64,000 nucleotides of DNA from Oryzias latipes (taxonomy: Eukaryota > Chordata > Actinopteri > Beloniformes > Adrianichthyidae): positions 14,071,950-14,135,949 of the forward strand of contig NC_019872.2 of assembly GCF_002234675.1 (NCBI RefSeq), in the 5' to 3' direction. Below, in pieces: positions 24,641 to 38,334 of the stretch. Each line of letters opens with the position of its first letter. Positions within the stretch are counted from its first letter, which is position 1. The translations under genes were made by a program, and so were the position numbers. The notes beneath the pieces are model-generated. The model was not told the origin of the DNA, ran no database searches, and saw only the letters and a program-made list of their open reading frames with translations.

Positions 24641-27600
24641 TTGTTACAATATTGAGCTTTTAGTTTCTCAAACAAATGTTAGAATTTGTAATTCAGAGGG
24701 CAGCAGTAGATTTGATGAAGGTTTTTTTCTTTTTATTTTGTTATTGTTGGTTTTTATTCCACAGTCATGGCAACCAGGCTTTATTGTAAAGCTATTCGAG
24801 TGTTTGTTTTGAGGGCAAAAGTACTGTATTCATTCATTTATGCTCACTGTGTTGAGCATCATTGTACAATTGCTTTAATATGACAAAGAGATTTTTTTTC
24901 TTTATTGATTATATTTGTTTAATACCAACAGCTCTTGTGATTATTTTATCAAAAATAAAAGAAAAAAAACAACAAAGGGGATTTTTGTGTGCAATAAAAC
25001 TGACAAAAAAACCTGATGCAATTTCAACATAATTTAATCCGCTAAACTTGGACGCTCAACCTACACAGATACTTGAACAATTATGAATTTAAGGATATTA
25101 AAACATTAAAAGCTCTGAATATGTCACTCCAGCCTTTAATGACTGCAGCAATCTCAGAGACTTTAATGATCAGTTTTTTAGGACTGTATAAGTGTGACGA
25201 TCATTTAAACGAAATTCATTTAAATCAAACTAGTAATGATGGAAGCGTACTGGACATGTACATGATCTGAGCAGAACGTGTTTGTTCTTTTCTTTTGCCC
25301 TCAAAACAGCTTTAAATTTTAGGTAAAACTTTTGAAAGCATGCATAATTATTTTTTATGTCAGAGAGTCAAGTTGATCTAACTTTGATCAGATATGACCA
25401 GGCTTTGCACTCTGCATCGTGAGATGACAGCCCATAACACAAATGTTGTTTTGCTGTGCGGCAGAATGACACATTGCTTCACATTCAGTTGTAATTGTGC
25501 AAATTCTATTTTGTGGTTCTGATGTTGGTTTGTGCACTTTTAGAAAATACATTTTTCTCAGTTTTAGTAAAAAAAAATTAAACTTGAAGGTATTTTAGTG
25601 AGCGCACTCGCTTTGCTCCTCTGAGACACAACAGGACAGCATCAAAACCCTGGAAATCTTGTCATTGTCCTGAATTTATGAAAAGACTAATTTGTTTCCA
25701 GATCCCACATGCTGCACATTTGGAAACACTTTCACTGAGGGATGTCTGGAAAAAAAAAGGCTGTCAGCTGAAGGCACATGGCCCAATGGAGATATAATGC
25801 ATCAAGGGTGTGGAGTGAAAGCTGGCTTTTTAAACAGGCCGGTGCAGCTTACACTTGGCGCACAGGTCAGCCTTGGTGCGTCCATCTGAACATAACTCAG
25901 GTTGACACAATTTGACCTCAGCGATACCCCTCTCTGCTGGTCTTTGTCTTCACGTTCTCCCATGGGAGCTGCCTTTATTGCTAACCTAATACTCCCTATC
26001 AAATGTTCTCGTCCTCTAAGATCTCATTTCTCAACATTTGCTTTTCTATTATTTGGTAGAACTCTTCATCCTTTCAGAAATGGTTCTTTGTAGGCCTTCT
26101 GATTGAGTTGCTTCTCTCAGCCTGACCTTCAAAAGAAAACCCCCTTTAAAAACTTGAGTGAAGAGACTATTGTGGGAGCTGGGCTTAGATATTTCACAAC
26201 AAATTTATAAAAATGTGTTTTATTTAAAGTCATAATATTTTTCTGTGTGTTTTCTTCTGGTGTAAGGCCTTAGTTATGATGCCTTTTTCCTGAAGTGTGT
26301 TAAAACGAGAAGCGCTACTGATGGACCTGTGTCAGAAGCGTTTGCAAAGATTTCACAGTCAAATGATCAGCAAAGCAGCAATATGTTTAAAGCTGCTCAA
26401 CTCAAAAAAGAATCTAAGCTTTGCTTTATTCCACAGCTTTAAGCTATAAGCCTGGAATAGAGCTCCTTAAACAACTTCTTTATATTAAGCTCCACCTTTT
26501 CAATGCACAGGTGTCTTCTCATTAACTTTCTGCTTTTGCCTTATATTTAATTTTCCCAAATAGAAATGATTGAAAATCCCAGATAAATTTGTTTAAAAGA
26601 ATTAAAAAAACCTTTTCAATAAAATATCTTATGCTTTAGGTCAATCTGAGACAGGAGTGGTTGGGATTTCAGCCTCCTAAAACTTGGACATCAACCTTAG
26701 TTGTGAAAAGGAGTTTTTTGGGGTTAACACTTAGATTGGAGAGATGGCTTTTAGGATAAACCATCAAACAATTTAATGGTTTGAAAAAAGAAATCTAGAG
26801 AATTTGTGATTCTGAAGCATGACAAGCTAGTTTCTCATGAAACTCCAACTGATTGAGCTGAAAGGATAAATATTTGGAAACTAATTTAAATTCTTTTAGG
26901 ATCTAAAATAAAAGATAATTGCTTGGAGGTAGCAGGTGCATGGTTGTTCATGGTTGACTGATCAGACATAAAAAGATGCCTTCAAACGCATTCTAAATGA
27001 TGTTCCTCATTTCCTAATTAGTGCTTTTTAAATGCTACTCCTTGCAGTGTCCTGCATTGCTGCAACGAAGCAACAACAAAGTTGGGCCAAGCCACAAAAC
27101 CTTCTGTATCTTTTCACGGAGCAGGTTTCTTTTCGGGGGGCCACTGCAAACGTGTTTTTTTTCTCAGCTGTGAAAGGGGGTGAGGTATGAAGCTATGAAT
27201 GCTGGGAGGTCAAACCGCCATGATCCTGTAAATACAAACAAGGCTAGTTGGTAATGAGTGAGGCCACAGGCACGCACACCATTCAACTCTGTATTCAAAG
27301 AGACTGAACAAGGAGCAGTGTCTTTCCTAAACAGAAAGAGATGGGTTTACAACACACCAAACAAGAAATGAATTGACACTGAGCTCACTTTTATCTTTTA
27401 TTTCACCTCCGGTAGTACTAGTTCTTCTTTGTATTCCTGCTTTTAGGATAGATTTTTAAAGCCACACAGGTTCATTTGGTGAATGTTGACAAAAGCTTCA
27501 CAACTTAAGGTTTTATGAATAAAACATTTGCAATCAAGACTGAAAAAAACTTACTTAAAAGATATCATCAAGGTTGCATTTGATAAAGCCAATAATAAAA

Positions 27601-27840
27601 TCTGATTATAGGAAAAAGTATATAACTAAAGTGCAATAACAATTTGTGTGTTTTAAATTATTTTCCATGGACTGGGGAAAATGAGCTTTCAGGTTAGATA
27701 GGGGTTGGTAAAAAAATGGTAAACATTCTTTCAGTAAAATTCTATTGGTGTGTGAGCTTGTAAAACATCCAGACGGGTTTGTGTCACACACCATCACATC
27801 ATTTTATTTTCAAAGTTTTGATTGGTTTTGTTATGTATAA
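24641..27840. other. Gene desert
   Basis: No exon seen. Higher-complexity patches at about 25590-26000 and 27040-27310 may be cis-regulatory; the rest is AT-rich with short homopolymers. Confidence 0.4.
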
Positions 27841-27849
27841 ATAAATGAA

Positions 27850-28225
27850 ATCATTCGTTCATCTTCTTTTGTTTATTCCCTTTCAGGGTTATGGGGCCCA
27901 GCCACTTGTGGACGAAGGCAGGGGGCACCCTGGACAGGTCGCCAGCCTGTCACAGGGTAGAGTGTCCACAATCACACACCAACACACTCACATTCACACC
28001 TAGGGACAATTTAGAGTAACCAATTAACCTATGAAGCATGTTTTTGGACGGTGGGAGGAAGCCAAAGTCCCCTGAGAAAACCCACGCATGTATGGGAGAA
28101 CATGCAAACTCCACACAGAAAGGTCCCCCATTGATGTTCTGGTTCAGGTCCCCCAGCTGGGATTTGAACCGGGGGCTTTCTTGCTGTGAGGCAAGAGCGC
28201 TACCCACTGACAATCTTGGTAGGTT
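27850..28225 (+). repeat. Common fish repeat family Y, full-type copy
   Basis: Signature blocks in order: CACATTCACACCTAGGGACA, ATTTAGAGTAACCAATTAAC, TTTTTGGACGGTGGGAGGAA, GAACATGCAAACTCCACACA and, near the end, TTTCTTGCTGTGAGGCAAGA then GCGCTACCCACTG. This is a very widespread fish interspersed repeat. I do not assign a class. Other copies: 17015-17590 (minus) and 43829-44105 (plus, truncated). Confidence 0.75.
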
Positions 28226-29154
28226 AAATTTTTTAATTCTGACATAACACCATAAAAAATCAAACAAAAGGTGAAGGATGAAAGCACAAAGATTAGCCTT
28301 GGTCAAATTTTTGGTAAGGGTTTTAATGAGATTAATGCCTTGATTTTGTCTTGTCTTTTGTTAGTAAGCAAGTTTATTTTGAAAATTTAAAAATGCTTTT
28401 TTCAGATTTTTACAGTAGGCTTTATTTTCCATCGTGTTACAGCAGAATCCACAGATCTGATACACTCATGAAGAAATAAAAAAAAAACATTTAAGGCTCA
28501 TGCATCTTTGTCTTTTGAAACCTTTTCTCATTCACCAACTTTTAGATGATTTTCCTTTAATCAGTTTTTGTCCAACTGCCCGTTCTGACAGTTTTCACTA
28601 TTCTGTGTACTTTTGTTGTGTATAGAAAGCTTGTAACGAGTGTGGTTTGTGTTTTACATATCTGTAATATGTTTTGACTGCAGCAGTTTTGGCTGACTGG
28701 TCTTGGTTGCTCTACTTAACTGCAGTTACACTATTTGTCCATAGGGTGTCACTGTATATGTGGTTATCCTGACTGCTCTTCACAAACATCTGCACTTAGC
28801 AGTGGTTTGGTTTGAGTGTCAACGTTTTAGCAGATCTGAAACCTCCTGTCAGAATACTTTTTTTTGTGACAATTTGCTTCAGAATGTGAGCGTTTGATGA
28901 ATGTACATGGCTACAAATTGTTATTGTCAATAAAGTTTATTCCACAGTATTTTAGGGGAAAACATGTGTTTGCTTATATGGATAGTTAGACCAACGAGTG
29001 CTTCATCAGCTAAGGTTACCAAACTGATATCTGATGTTTGATAAGTTTGTCATCACCAGAAATAACATTTACTGGTAAAGGTCCTTCAGGATTTGGACAA
29101 AAACAAATGTATGTACAAAAATGTATGCTTCATAAAAAAAACTGGAACTGCAAA

Positions 29155-29397
29155 CAGTGGTGGCTGTGGTGCAGCGGTAGGGCGGTCGACTCACATAATA
29201 TTGCAGGTTCGATTCCTGCCTTGCACACCCATGAGACATGAGTCAAAGTGTCCTTGGGCAAGACACTGAACCCCACCTTGCCTCTGGTGGGAGGTTGACG
29301 CCAGTGTGTGAATGTGTGTGTGGATGGGTGAATGGGTCTGTGACTGTAAAGCACCTTGGGCCTTGTAGGTAGAAAAGCGCTATACGCCATTTACCAT
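29155..29397 (+). repeat. tRNA-derived SINE, family A (best copy)
   Basis: The tRNA-like head has an A-box-like TGGTGCAGCGGTAGGG and B box GGTTCGATTCCTGCC. It continues with TCCTTGGGCAAGACACTGAA and an L2-like tail with GTGAATGGGTC and AAAGCACCTTGGGCC ending near AGCGCTATACGCCATTTACC. This is the least decayed of the three family A copies in the window. Confidence 0.78.
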
Positions 29398-29979
29398 CTA
29401 CATAATTGCCATCAGGAGAAAGGACCAAAAAAAGCACCTCATATGAAATAGTCCAAACTTGTGATGGCAATCTCTTCATGCTGTCCATCACAAAAATCCC
29501 AGTTTCATTCTGTGTGGTTTCAGTGGACAGTTGGGAGAGAAGGATGTAGGTGATGTTGCACGAAAGCTTGTTTACCTCTGTCTTTTATCTCTATACCTCA
29601 CATCTCATGCATTTAGAATTTAAAGGATGTAGTGCACAGTCATGAAGCATTTTGGATGTTCAAAGCTCTCCTCACCTGTAATTTTGCAGAAGAGTTTTAA
29701 AGACATAAATGACATTCTGTAATTAATTCCATGGCTGTTGATGAGTTTTAGAGGTTTGAAAAGCTGATGAAGTGGGACTTGAGACTTATTTCCATGCAAA
29801 ATTGTCTCCCTATCCTCAACTTTTTAAAAAGAAATTTGAATAAAAGATTTAAAAAAAAAGAGCAACTTCACCCGGCTTTTGCAGACAATGTAACCTTTAA
29901 ATACCTATAGCTGTTTTTAATCCAAATGAAATCAAGGCTAATGCTTCATTACTGGGTATTTTCACATAATGATCCTCAT

Positions 29980-30420
29980 GCTGCTGCTGTTAATTTTTTT
30001 ATTAACGCAATTACCGGGCTCTTGGTGGGCCGGGTCAGAGAGGTCTAATTACCCTGCGTCACGGTGGTAAATAGTTGTTGGAGATGTCTCTGAGCAGGTG
30101 GCCCTGGAGGTAAGAGGGAGACATGGGGCATACCGAGGCGAGCAATTACTGGATGAATTTCACTTTAATAAATGTTGAGCTACATTTGGAAATTCAGACA
30201 ACAGAGCTTTCTGCCTAATGGGTGCTGCACTGAGGCCACTTGAGCAAGAAAATGATCTGAAAGAGGGTTTAATTAACACAAGCTACATGATCCAGGGAGC
30301 GGGTGATAGAATGTTAAAGTGAGGGGGAGAGCATACAGCACAGGGAGAGCATGAAAATGAGTGAGGAGGAGGAGGCGGAGATGAGAAGGGAGGGGAAGGG
30401 GGAGTTGACGTGCTAACTTT
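29980..30420. promoter_or_regulatory. Candidate non-coding regulatory island
   Basis: High-complexity block in the desert with several core homeodomain sites: ATTAACGCAATTACC, GGTCTAATTACCCTG and GGTTTAATTAAC, followed by a purine-rich run at 30300-30410. The pattern is typical of developmental enhancers near homeobox genes. Function and conservation are inference. Confidence 0.3.
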
Positions 30421-30636
30421 TATTACAGAGGTTTAAAGTCTGGTTTTGCACTGCAACAACCATCTCTTTTTTTTACATATAAATAGTAAAAAGGAAGATC
30501 TGCAAACAGCAAAAAAAAACACATATCCATGCACAGGAATATCTGTGACCTGGCAGCAAATACAATTAGCTCCAAACATTTTAGGGGCAAAACATGAAAT
30601 GGTTGATTTTTCTAGTTTTTTAAATGTACCTTAGCT

Positions 30637-31093
30637 TTGAAAAGGCTTGTCCAAAGTTTGGCCCCTGGGCCAAATGGGGCCTTCGTTCCAATTTTAAATC
30701 AGCCCCAAAGGCTCCTTTCATACAATCAAAAATATGCGGCCCCCAGCATTTTTTTAAAACGGTGTGTATCATGTCTTGATAGTGATTGGCTAAATGATGT
30801 TTTAGGCCCTATAGCAACACTGTTGTGTGACCCTTCGGTGACATTTCCAAAATGTCAACTGTAATGATAACATTATATATTTTTAGTGTGCAAAACTGAC
30901 AAATTGCCATGATTTTGGTAAAAATGTATTTAGATGTTTTGGTGTTCTATGTGAAGAAATGAAAAGTCGCCTGTACGATTGCTATAAAATGTTGAATAAA
31001 CAGTTCACTTAGTTCAAATAGTAGACCCTTAAACTTGTTCACCTTACCAAATCTGGCCCTTTATGCAACAAGTTTGGATAACTCTGTTCTAAA
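30637..31093. mobile_element. hAT-like MITE (degenerate)
   Basis: Left end has GTCCAAAGTTTGGCCCCTGG. The complement of the right end has TATCCAAACTTGTTGC and GGGCCAGAT. These imperfect inverted ends, the GC-rich CCCCTGGGCC near the terminus and lack of coding capacity resemble hAT-Charlie-type non-autonomous elements. Confidence 0.45.
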
Positions 31094-31099
31094 GCAATA

Positions 31100-32060
31100 A
31101 TTCAACACAAGCAACAAAAATCAGTTTGTTAAAAGCTGTTGAAAAAAAGAATAGTAATAATATGGCTGTGTTTTCATAAAAATATATAAATTTCCAACAT
31201 TAAGAACAAATAAACTTTTTGGTTAAAGTTTCTTGTTCTTAATCACTGCCCTAATTCTACGCTTGCAATACTTTTATTTTTGAAACAAAGTACATGTGTC
31301 ACTAAATCTTCTGAAGTAAGTAAAAATTATCCGAGGTGAAAATTTCAAAGCAGCAACTTACTGTTTCTAAATTGCTATGTAATTTAATTCATTATTTACA
31401 GTGACACAAACCCCTTTTTTTTCTCAGTTCATGATTAAAATATGTTGTTTTTTTCATCCATTGACAAAAACATATAATAACCCAGGAATTGGTTTCATCT
31501 TCAAAAAAGGGAAAAAGGGAGCTTTTTGCTTTTTCACATATATTTTTCCTATCTTTGATAGCTTGCTGAGTGTTGAAACAAATCCTCTAGTTTTTCAGTT
31601 TTCCGATGATACATAACACTTTTAAGTGGTGCACACTGTTGACTCTGTAGTGACCGTTACAGTGCAACATCATCCCCTCCCTGCCCCTACCCCACACTTA
31701 GTTATTTATAGGATATGGTGACTTAAAAGAGGTGTTTTTTTCAAAGTTAAACCTGGAGGAATGCAGATGCACAGCAGATTGATCAGCATGCCGTGTCATA
31801 ATGATGTGCTCAAAAAGTTACAGCGCCCGTAATTCACTGATGCACCTGCATAATGTGCCACAGAAAAAGACTGTTTTGGTCTGCAGCTCCTGTCACTTTT
31901 TATGCTTTATTTTTTTTTTTTCCACTGTTTGCACTGTGAGCTGCACTAAAGCTTCAACATACAGTATAGGTCTGTGTTGTGTGTACACAGAGCGCTGGGT
32001 TTTTGTTTTTGTTTAAACAGTGTATATGTGCGCTTGTGTGCATGCAAGGTCCTCATGGTT
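31100..32060. other. Gene desert
   Basis: AT-rich, no exon or repeat recognised. Confidence 0.4.
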
Positions 32061-32069
32061 TTACAAACT

Positions 32070-32215
32070 GCGGTCTCCCTCCACTCTCCACAGGAGCTAA
32101 AAGCCCTGAAACAGAACGGTAATTGCCCAATTAGGGCCCTCGCTCTGTGGGCCGCAGAGCACTATGCGCCTCCACATGCTCACAGAGTCAGATAATTGAG
32201 CTGAAAGCAAATGAA
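32070..32215. promoter_or_regulatory. Candidate enhancer with palindromic homeodomain sites
   Basis: A GC-balanced 145 bp block contains TAATTGCCCAATTA (32120-32133), two inverted homeodomain cores with a short spacer, and CAGATAATTGAGC near its right end. It contrasts sharply with the AT-rich flanks. Gsx-type homeodomains bind TAATTA/TAATTG-type cores, so auto- or cross-regulation is possible. Confidence 0.35.
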
Positions 32216-32219
32216 CGGA

Positions 32220-35200
32220 TGGCAGACAAACAAGCTACTAGAAAATAATTACTTGGAGTGTTTCTTTTCAGTACCTGTACAGCGAATTTCATTATTGTCA
32301 ATAGCCTCTAAAGCTGCTCGAAACGGTGGTATTTGTCATTTTCATAGAGACTTGATAATGACATTAATTTGTCTTAATGGGTTGGTTCTATTGTTAAAAA
32401 TAGTAAAATGAACAGAAATTGTCTTTCCTCAGCAGGTAGAGAGGACTTCACCACTCGCCCGTCAGGCATGAGGAGATAATTCTGTGTGCTTGTCAAATTT
32501 CCAATAATTTGTTACATGGAACATGAGTAATGTTAATACCATTAATGTCCATTTTCCTCTAAATTCATTACTGCCCTTTTTCCCTTTTATGTTTTTAATG
32601 CTTATGCCGTTTTTTTTCTCTCCGTTGCTTTGAGAGGCTATACCAGGATTGATTATAAACATGCACACATTTAGTCTTTTTCCTCAGGCACACACAGAGC
32701 CATCATTGGAAACATTTAAAAAACACGCTGGTCATCACACAAACAACTAAAGGACCATCTAAACATGAAAAATTGCCCAGGTTGTCAGAGAAAATAGCAG
32801 CATTAATACTTTTAAATAATAAATTGGTGTCATTAAAATTGGTTTCAGTGTTTTATGAAGCATCACTGTGATTGACACCGAGGGATTCATTTTACACGGT
32901 GATGTAATTTATGATGTGACAGTAAGACTTTTTCGTTTACAACTTTTTTTAAATATTCATTTTTACTCATATTATCTGTAGGCATTTCTGCTTTACAGGT
33001 AGTTACATTTATTTTTAAAAAGCCAGAAAGACTTTGTATATTTATTAACATAGCCTTTTAACATTTTAAACAAAAGAAAGTGTAAAAATGCATACAAATT
33101 CCTTAAAATATATTTTAAACAGAAAACACATTATTTCTTACTTAATATAAATTATTGCTTGCCATGAAATAATACACTACAATTTTCTCATTTTAAGTAA
33201 AATTAACTTCAGATAAATTATTAATTTTTGAAACAGCACAATGAATAGCATTGATTGATTATATGTCTGCTTTAGGAAGTCAAAATACAGAAACAAAGAG
33301 TTTTCAAAGAAAAACAAATGTTTGCTTGCATGCAAAAGAGTTTGTAAATACTGTCCTGCTTAATTTTAAAATTGACACACAGTCACAAAGTTAAAAACAG
33401 TGTTGCGTAATGTTCTCCATGATCTGTTTGCCAGAAAAAAAAGAGAGAGAGATCTTTTAAGTTACACTCGGTTACAGAAAGGTTATTCTATTGCTTTCCT
33501 CTGATGATGGCCCTCTGGCCTTTACCCGCCACTTTTGTAACAAAAACCTCAACATTTTCCTTTCTACAATATATAGCTAATTTTGGAGAGACTATTTTTA
33601 ATTATTAATTTCTTTTGACTTGTTCAAATACATTGTTAATTAAAAAGTAAGGCTGCATTATGTATTTAACACATATTTTATGAATGGCTGAAAATTCCTC
33701 CGCACCTCTGATGTTCATGAAAAAAAAAGTTTTGATATATATATATTTTTAAGGACTTAAATGGATGAGCTTTATCTGTTGATACATCCTTTGACTGAAA
33801 CTACAGGTCAGAGTTACTTGTTTCCTCTCTGGTGACTTTATTTAATTGCCTGCAGAGGGCGCTAGTAAAAAAAACCTTACTGGCAAAGTTTTACTTTCCT
33901 AACTTGCGTTTTACTTGATTCAGTCTTTAGGAAATGAGTCATAAAAATGTACTCAGAAAATGTTTGACTTCATTCTTTGAATAAACAAAATACAATACAA
34001 ATACTTTTAAACAAAAATACAAGAAAGTATTTGATTCAGGATTAATTCTTACTTTTGAATCTTAAAATGCTTCTCATATTAACAAATAACAGTAACTGAT
34101 ATCTGTCCCAAAACGTGTCAAGTTTTTTTTTCTATTTTCCTATCTTAATTTTTATTTTTGACAAATTTGAATTTCTTGCCTGTCTGCAAGAATCACGCTC
34201 GTGCATGTATGCACGCATGTGCACACATACGGTACACAAAATGTAGGTTAAGAACTAGTTCTCAAATCCACATTAGTTACATTTTTCAGGGAAAAGTCAC
34301 CCAGATGTTACAGAGTTTAGACAAATGTCTTGTTTTTGCTTGTGGTTATCATCTACTAATATTACAATTAATGTTTATGAACTTTTTTTCATTTAATGGA
34401 TTTTTACCTTATAAATGTTTATTAGTAACATTTTTGATGCATGAAAACTGACTTTTCCTTCCAAAGATAATTTTTTGAGAGTTCTTTAGAAACGTTTCTA
34501 AAATTAGCAAAACTGTAAACAGCAGAAAGAATCTCATGCTGATGTGAATTTTCTAACTTCTGACTGACCTAAATTGTCATAAAGAAACTGTCAATGTGTC
34601 AATCTTTTTTACATTCACTTTACAGTCACTATCTTAGACTGTGGGAGGATGCTGTAAACGTTTGCTTTGGTGAGACAGACCTGACTTTTCTGTAATGTAG
34701 CAACAAAAAAAACATGGTCAGCCATGATTTTGAAAGCAAAAGTGCCTTAATGTGCATCTAAGCCACACTTGAGCCTGAATTTATCATGTATGAGTATTTT
34801 TATGTTGTGTAGAATCACATAAAGTGCTTCAAGTGCCAGAGGATCACTGACTGACCTGCTGAGTGTGCTGATGATTCATTTGTTAGAGCTCCTTATGTAA
34901 CACTTAGTTGAGTAATACTTTTTAAATAGAGGCTCTTTCCTTTACATGGTCACTGATAGGTATTTTGCCTGGGAGGACAGAATTAAAAAATGAATAGATA
35001 GCTAATATATTGAAAAGTATTTGTAAAATTATTGTTAAGGTTCAGGAAGGGTAATAGTACAAAGGCACTGCTGTACCTTCCCTCTAAATGTTGCTGCCTT
35101 ATGCCTGAATTAAATTTAAAAAAAAGTTAAAGTCCAGAACAATCCACCATTTTATAATCTCATCATGAAAGACGTTGCAAATTCTTAAAATTACAGAAGA

Positions 35201-37850
35201 AAGTACATTTTCAATGGGAAAACATCCAATGCTTTTCATAATTCCTTTAATTTTGTTTTTTAGAAAGCACAAAAAGATTCTGTTTTTTAACTCCATAGCT
35301 TATATACAAGAAAAACTAAATCCTGTGGAGAAAAATTAAAAAGACATAATTTACTAAAACCCTGAAACTCCTAACCTGGTATTAACTGCCGGACAATCAT
35401 TTTGCATAAACTTGAAAACTTCTGAACATCTTTTCTGCCTGATGGCATCTGTGCAACAAGTTCATGCAGATACTGCAGAAAAGCACCACATGCATTCATT
35501 ATTAAAGCTTGTGAAGGTTAAAGCATGAAGGCGCAGAAGCAAACTTTTCGCCCAAAAAAATAGCAATCTACTTCTACAACTTTACGTGTTTTTCATCAAA
35601 TAACTACATTGGCGTTGGCATGCATGCATAAAGGCATTTCTACATTATGCAGGCACCAAATAAGCATTGAAGCCCATCCAGACGACTGTTGTTGTGAATC
35701 TATACAAATAAAATTGAAAAATTGAAGCATTTTGTTCATATTACAATGTCTTAAAGAGAACATCACCGTTTTTTGATATCCTCACTCTTCCAAATTCTCA
35801 AAAAAGGAACCTGTGATTACTGAAGATATAGATTATTAAAGTGTCCATCTATCTTAACAGGATTACAGAGACATCCTGTATGGAATGTGCTGCAACAACA
35901 ACAGATGGTTAAAGCTCAGCAGCTCCCCTACAGAAGAAGAGTTTATGATTTTGGTCCATTTTCAGAATGCAGCACTTAAATAGTAAGTCAATATCAGAGA
36001 CTATTGGTGGGATGTGGTTTCCCCTTGACACAACTGACTGAAAGCAGACAACATACATTTGTCCATCAGCTTCACTCTGCCTCAGACAGTTAATATGGGC
36101 TTTTATTGAACTCACATGTGAATATTGAGTATGTATGCTTCCTTAAAGCATACATACTTAGGTACATTCTTGTTTTCCTTACTCTTAAAGAGAGTACGCT
36201 CCTTCTGAGCTGTAATGAAAACGCAACCTTTTTGTTACAAATGCATCACAGTTGAATCTACAAAAGTATTGAACAGTTTCGTGAAGCTTCTGTGTATAAA
36301 AGTTGTTGTTGGGCTAGAAAACAGTTAAGACAAATACATTATTGAAAAGAGGGTTTTTTTTCTGTTTGAAAGATGGACTTACCAGCTCTTTGCTGGATTA
36401 GTTGTAGCAACTTTAAAAATACTGCTGAGGCTGTTTAATCAGTTCACTTTATTTGCATCGGAACCACCAGCAGAATCATTAAGGTCCAACTGGACGTCTT
36501 TTCATTTAATGACTGCTTATGTTTTTCTGACCATCAACATAACAGCAGTTTTGTTTATGCTAAGGGGTTTTCAACATTTAAACACTTTACAGGCTTTACT
36601 TTAAAAGTAAAATAAAATCTTAACAGGATATCTTTTTTTTGCTTTGATTTATTTCAAACATGTATAAAGCATGAAGTGATTGTACCAATTATTATAATTT
36701 TACTTCATACGATACATATATGTACACATGTACAAAAACAACAGCTCAAAAAAACATTTCTTCTACAAATGCACAAGTTAATATTCCATGTTGTTGGTCG
36801 GTTCTCAATTTGACATCACTACTATCCTCCAATGTCTGCTACTCATCAACAATAACATTCACAATAACTACAGCCCAAAAATTAATTTCAAAATCATATA
36901 ATGTTACCTATTTAATGGCAATAGTCATTTATGCTTTGTTACGGCTTTGGCTGTATTCAGTTTTGTTTTTCTTTTTATTCCGTGTTTCTGTGTTTTCTGT
37001 ACTTTATTTTTTGTGTCAGAGTGGGACCTCTGTATTTTTTTGTGGATCTTGTCTGTCTGTCTTAGATCATTTACAGGTGTAGTGCTGAAAAGGTATGGCT
37101 TCCAGCGTAAAGTTTGTTGAACAGACTTGTGTTGTACCTTTCAGTGCTTTGTTGTGGTTTTGTGTTCAGACCCACTCCGTGTAGCCTTTTTGTTTGGAGT
37201 TAGTTAATTTTAAAGTGAAGCTGTAGGGTGAACAGTTTCTTTCGCACATTTCTTTCCCATGTTTACGTTAGCCCAGGGAGGTTAGTGTTTGTCATTGTTT
37301 TCCCTTTTCTTTTGCAGACTAATTATTCTTTCCCATATCCCTTGAAGTTCATTTTCTTATATATACACCTAGGCAATTCCAGAGTCTAACCCCATACAAA
37401 TAGATACAAACATCTGAAAAGATTTTGAAAAGAGATCTTGAATTTTAAGTTATTTTTGCAGTTGCTGCTGTGATGGTGAACTCAGATCTGCAGGAAAACA
37501 TGAACCTGCAGGAAAACATGGACTGGCCCCACTTTAAGGTAAACGGGAGTTGTGTTTTTTTTCTCCTCACAAAAAAACATAATAATTTACCAACTATTCT
37601 GCACCTATTTAGATATTTAGAAGGAGGCTCCTTTAAATAAAGAAGAAGAAACTTTCATTTTCAAAGTTTTTATAAGACTAAAATTTGGAAGTCCCAACAC
37701 TTGATGCTTTCTAAATGCACACATGCGGAGGATTAACTCAAATAGATGACGATACAATAAGACAAAATTAATTATTAAAACAGTATCTAGATAACATATG
37801 ATTTAAAAATCTGAGATCAAAATAGAAATCGGGTTTAAGGAGACGACTAT
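32220..37850. other. Gene desert, very AT-rich
   Basis: No credible exon in 5.6 kb. A perfect 12 bp hairpin is listed separately. Otherwise mostly A/T-rich unique sequence. Confidence 0.45.
36128..36158. repeat. Perfect 12 bp inverted repeat, 7 nt loop
   Basis: AGTATGTATGCT and its exact complement AGCATACATACT are separated by TCCTTAA. Probably chance or the core of an eroded MITE; no expressed RNA can be claimed. Confidence 0.6.
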
Positions 37851-38334
37851 TTACAGCTTTAATGGCCCTAGGAATAAAACTATTTTAAAAACTGTTTTTT
37901 CGGACCCTGTGTTGACTATAGCACTGACATGATGGTAATTTTTGTAAGAGAGGATTGTGAGGGTGGCAGGAAGTCCTTGATGATTGCTGAGGCAGCAAGA
38001 GCTGACCAAGTCCTTGAGGCTTAACACTCTGCAGAACTTTTCTGCGAACCATGCTGTGATGCAGTAGGACAGGGCGCTCTTTATTGTCCCTCTAGAAGAG
38101 GATTCTCAAGAAGTGGAGTCGCTGCTGGGCTTTCTTCACCCCCACTGTGGTGTTGGCAGCCCAGGAGAAGTCTGCAGAGATCTGCAGGCTCAGGAATCTG
38201 ATGCACTGGACTCTTTCCACACAGGCCCCATTGATGTAGAGAGGTGATGCTACTCTTTTATGTTTCCTAAAGTCCAGGATCATCTCGTTGATCTTTGAAA
38301 TGTTCACTGTGAACTGAAGTAATGGGGAAAACAA
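37850..38334 (-). mobile_element. Non-LTR retrotransposon RT C-terminal remnant
   Basis: On the minus strand, 38092-38334 encodes ILDFRKHKRVASPLYINGAC, ACVERVQCIRFLSLQISADF and TTVGVKKAQQRLHFLR. These are motifs of the C-terminal part of fish LINE reverse transcriptases (thumb-like region). Continuing to 37850 further LINE-like codons follow in shifted frames (for example SYCITAW). Truncated at both ends and inactive. Confidence 0.65.

Noticed and set aside
29155-29240. tRNA gene
   Set aside because: A and B boxes are present, but the sequence continues into a SINE body and does not fold as a complete cloverleaf.
34158-34451. 97-codon plus-strand frame
   Set aside because: AT-rich random composition with no recognisable motif.
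36128-36158. microRNA precursor
   Set aside because: The 12 bp stem is too short and there is no extended pairing outside it.
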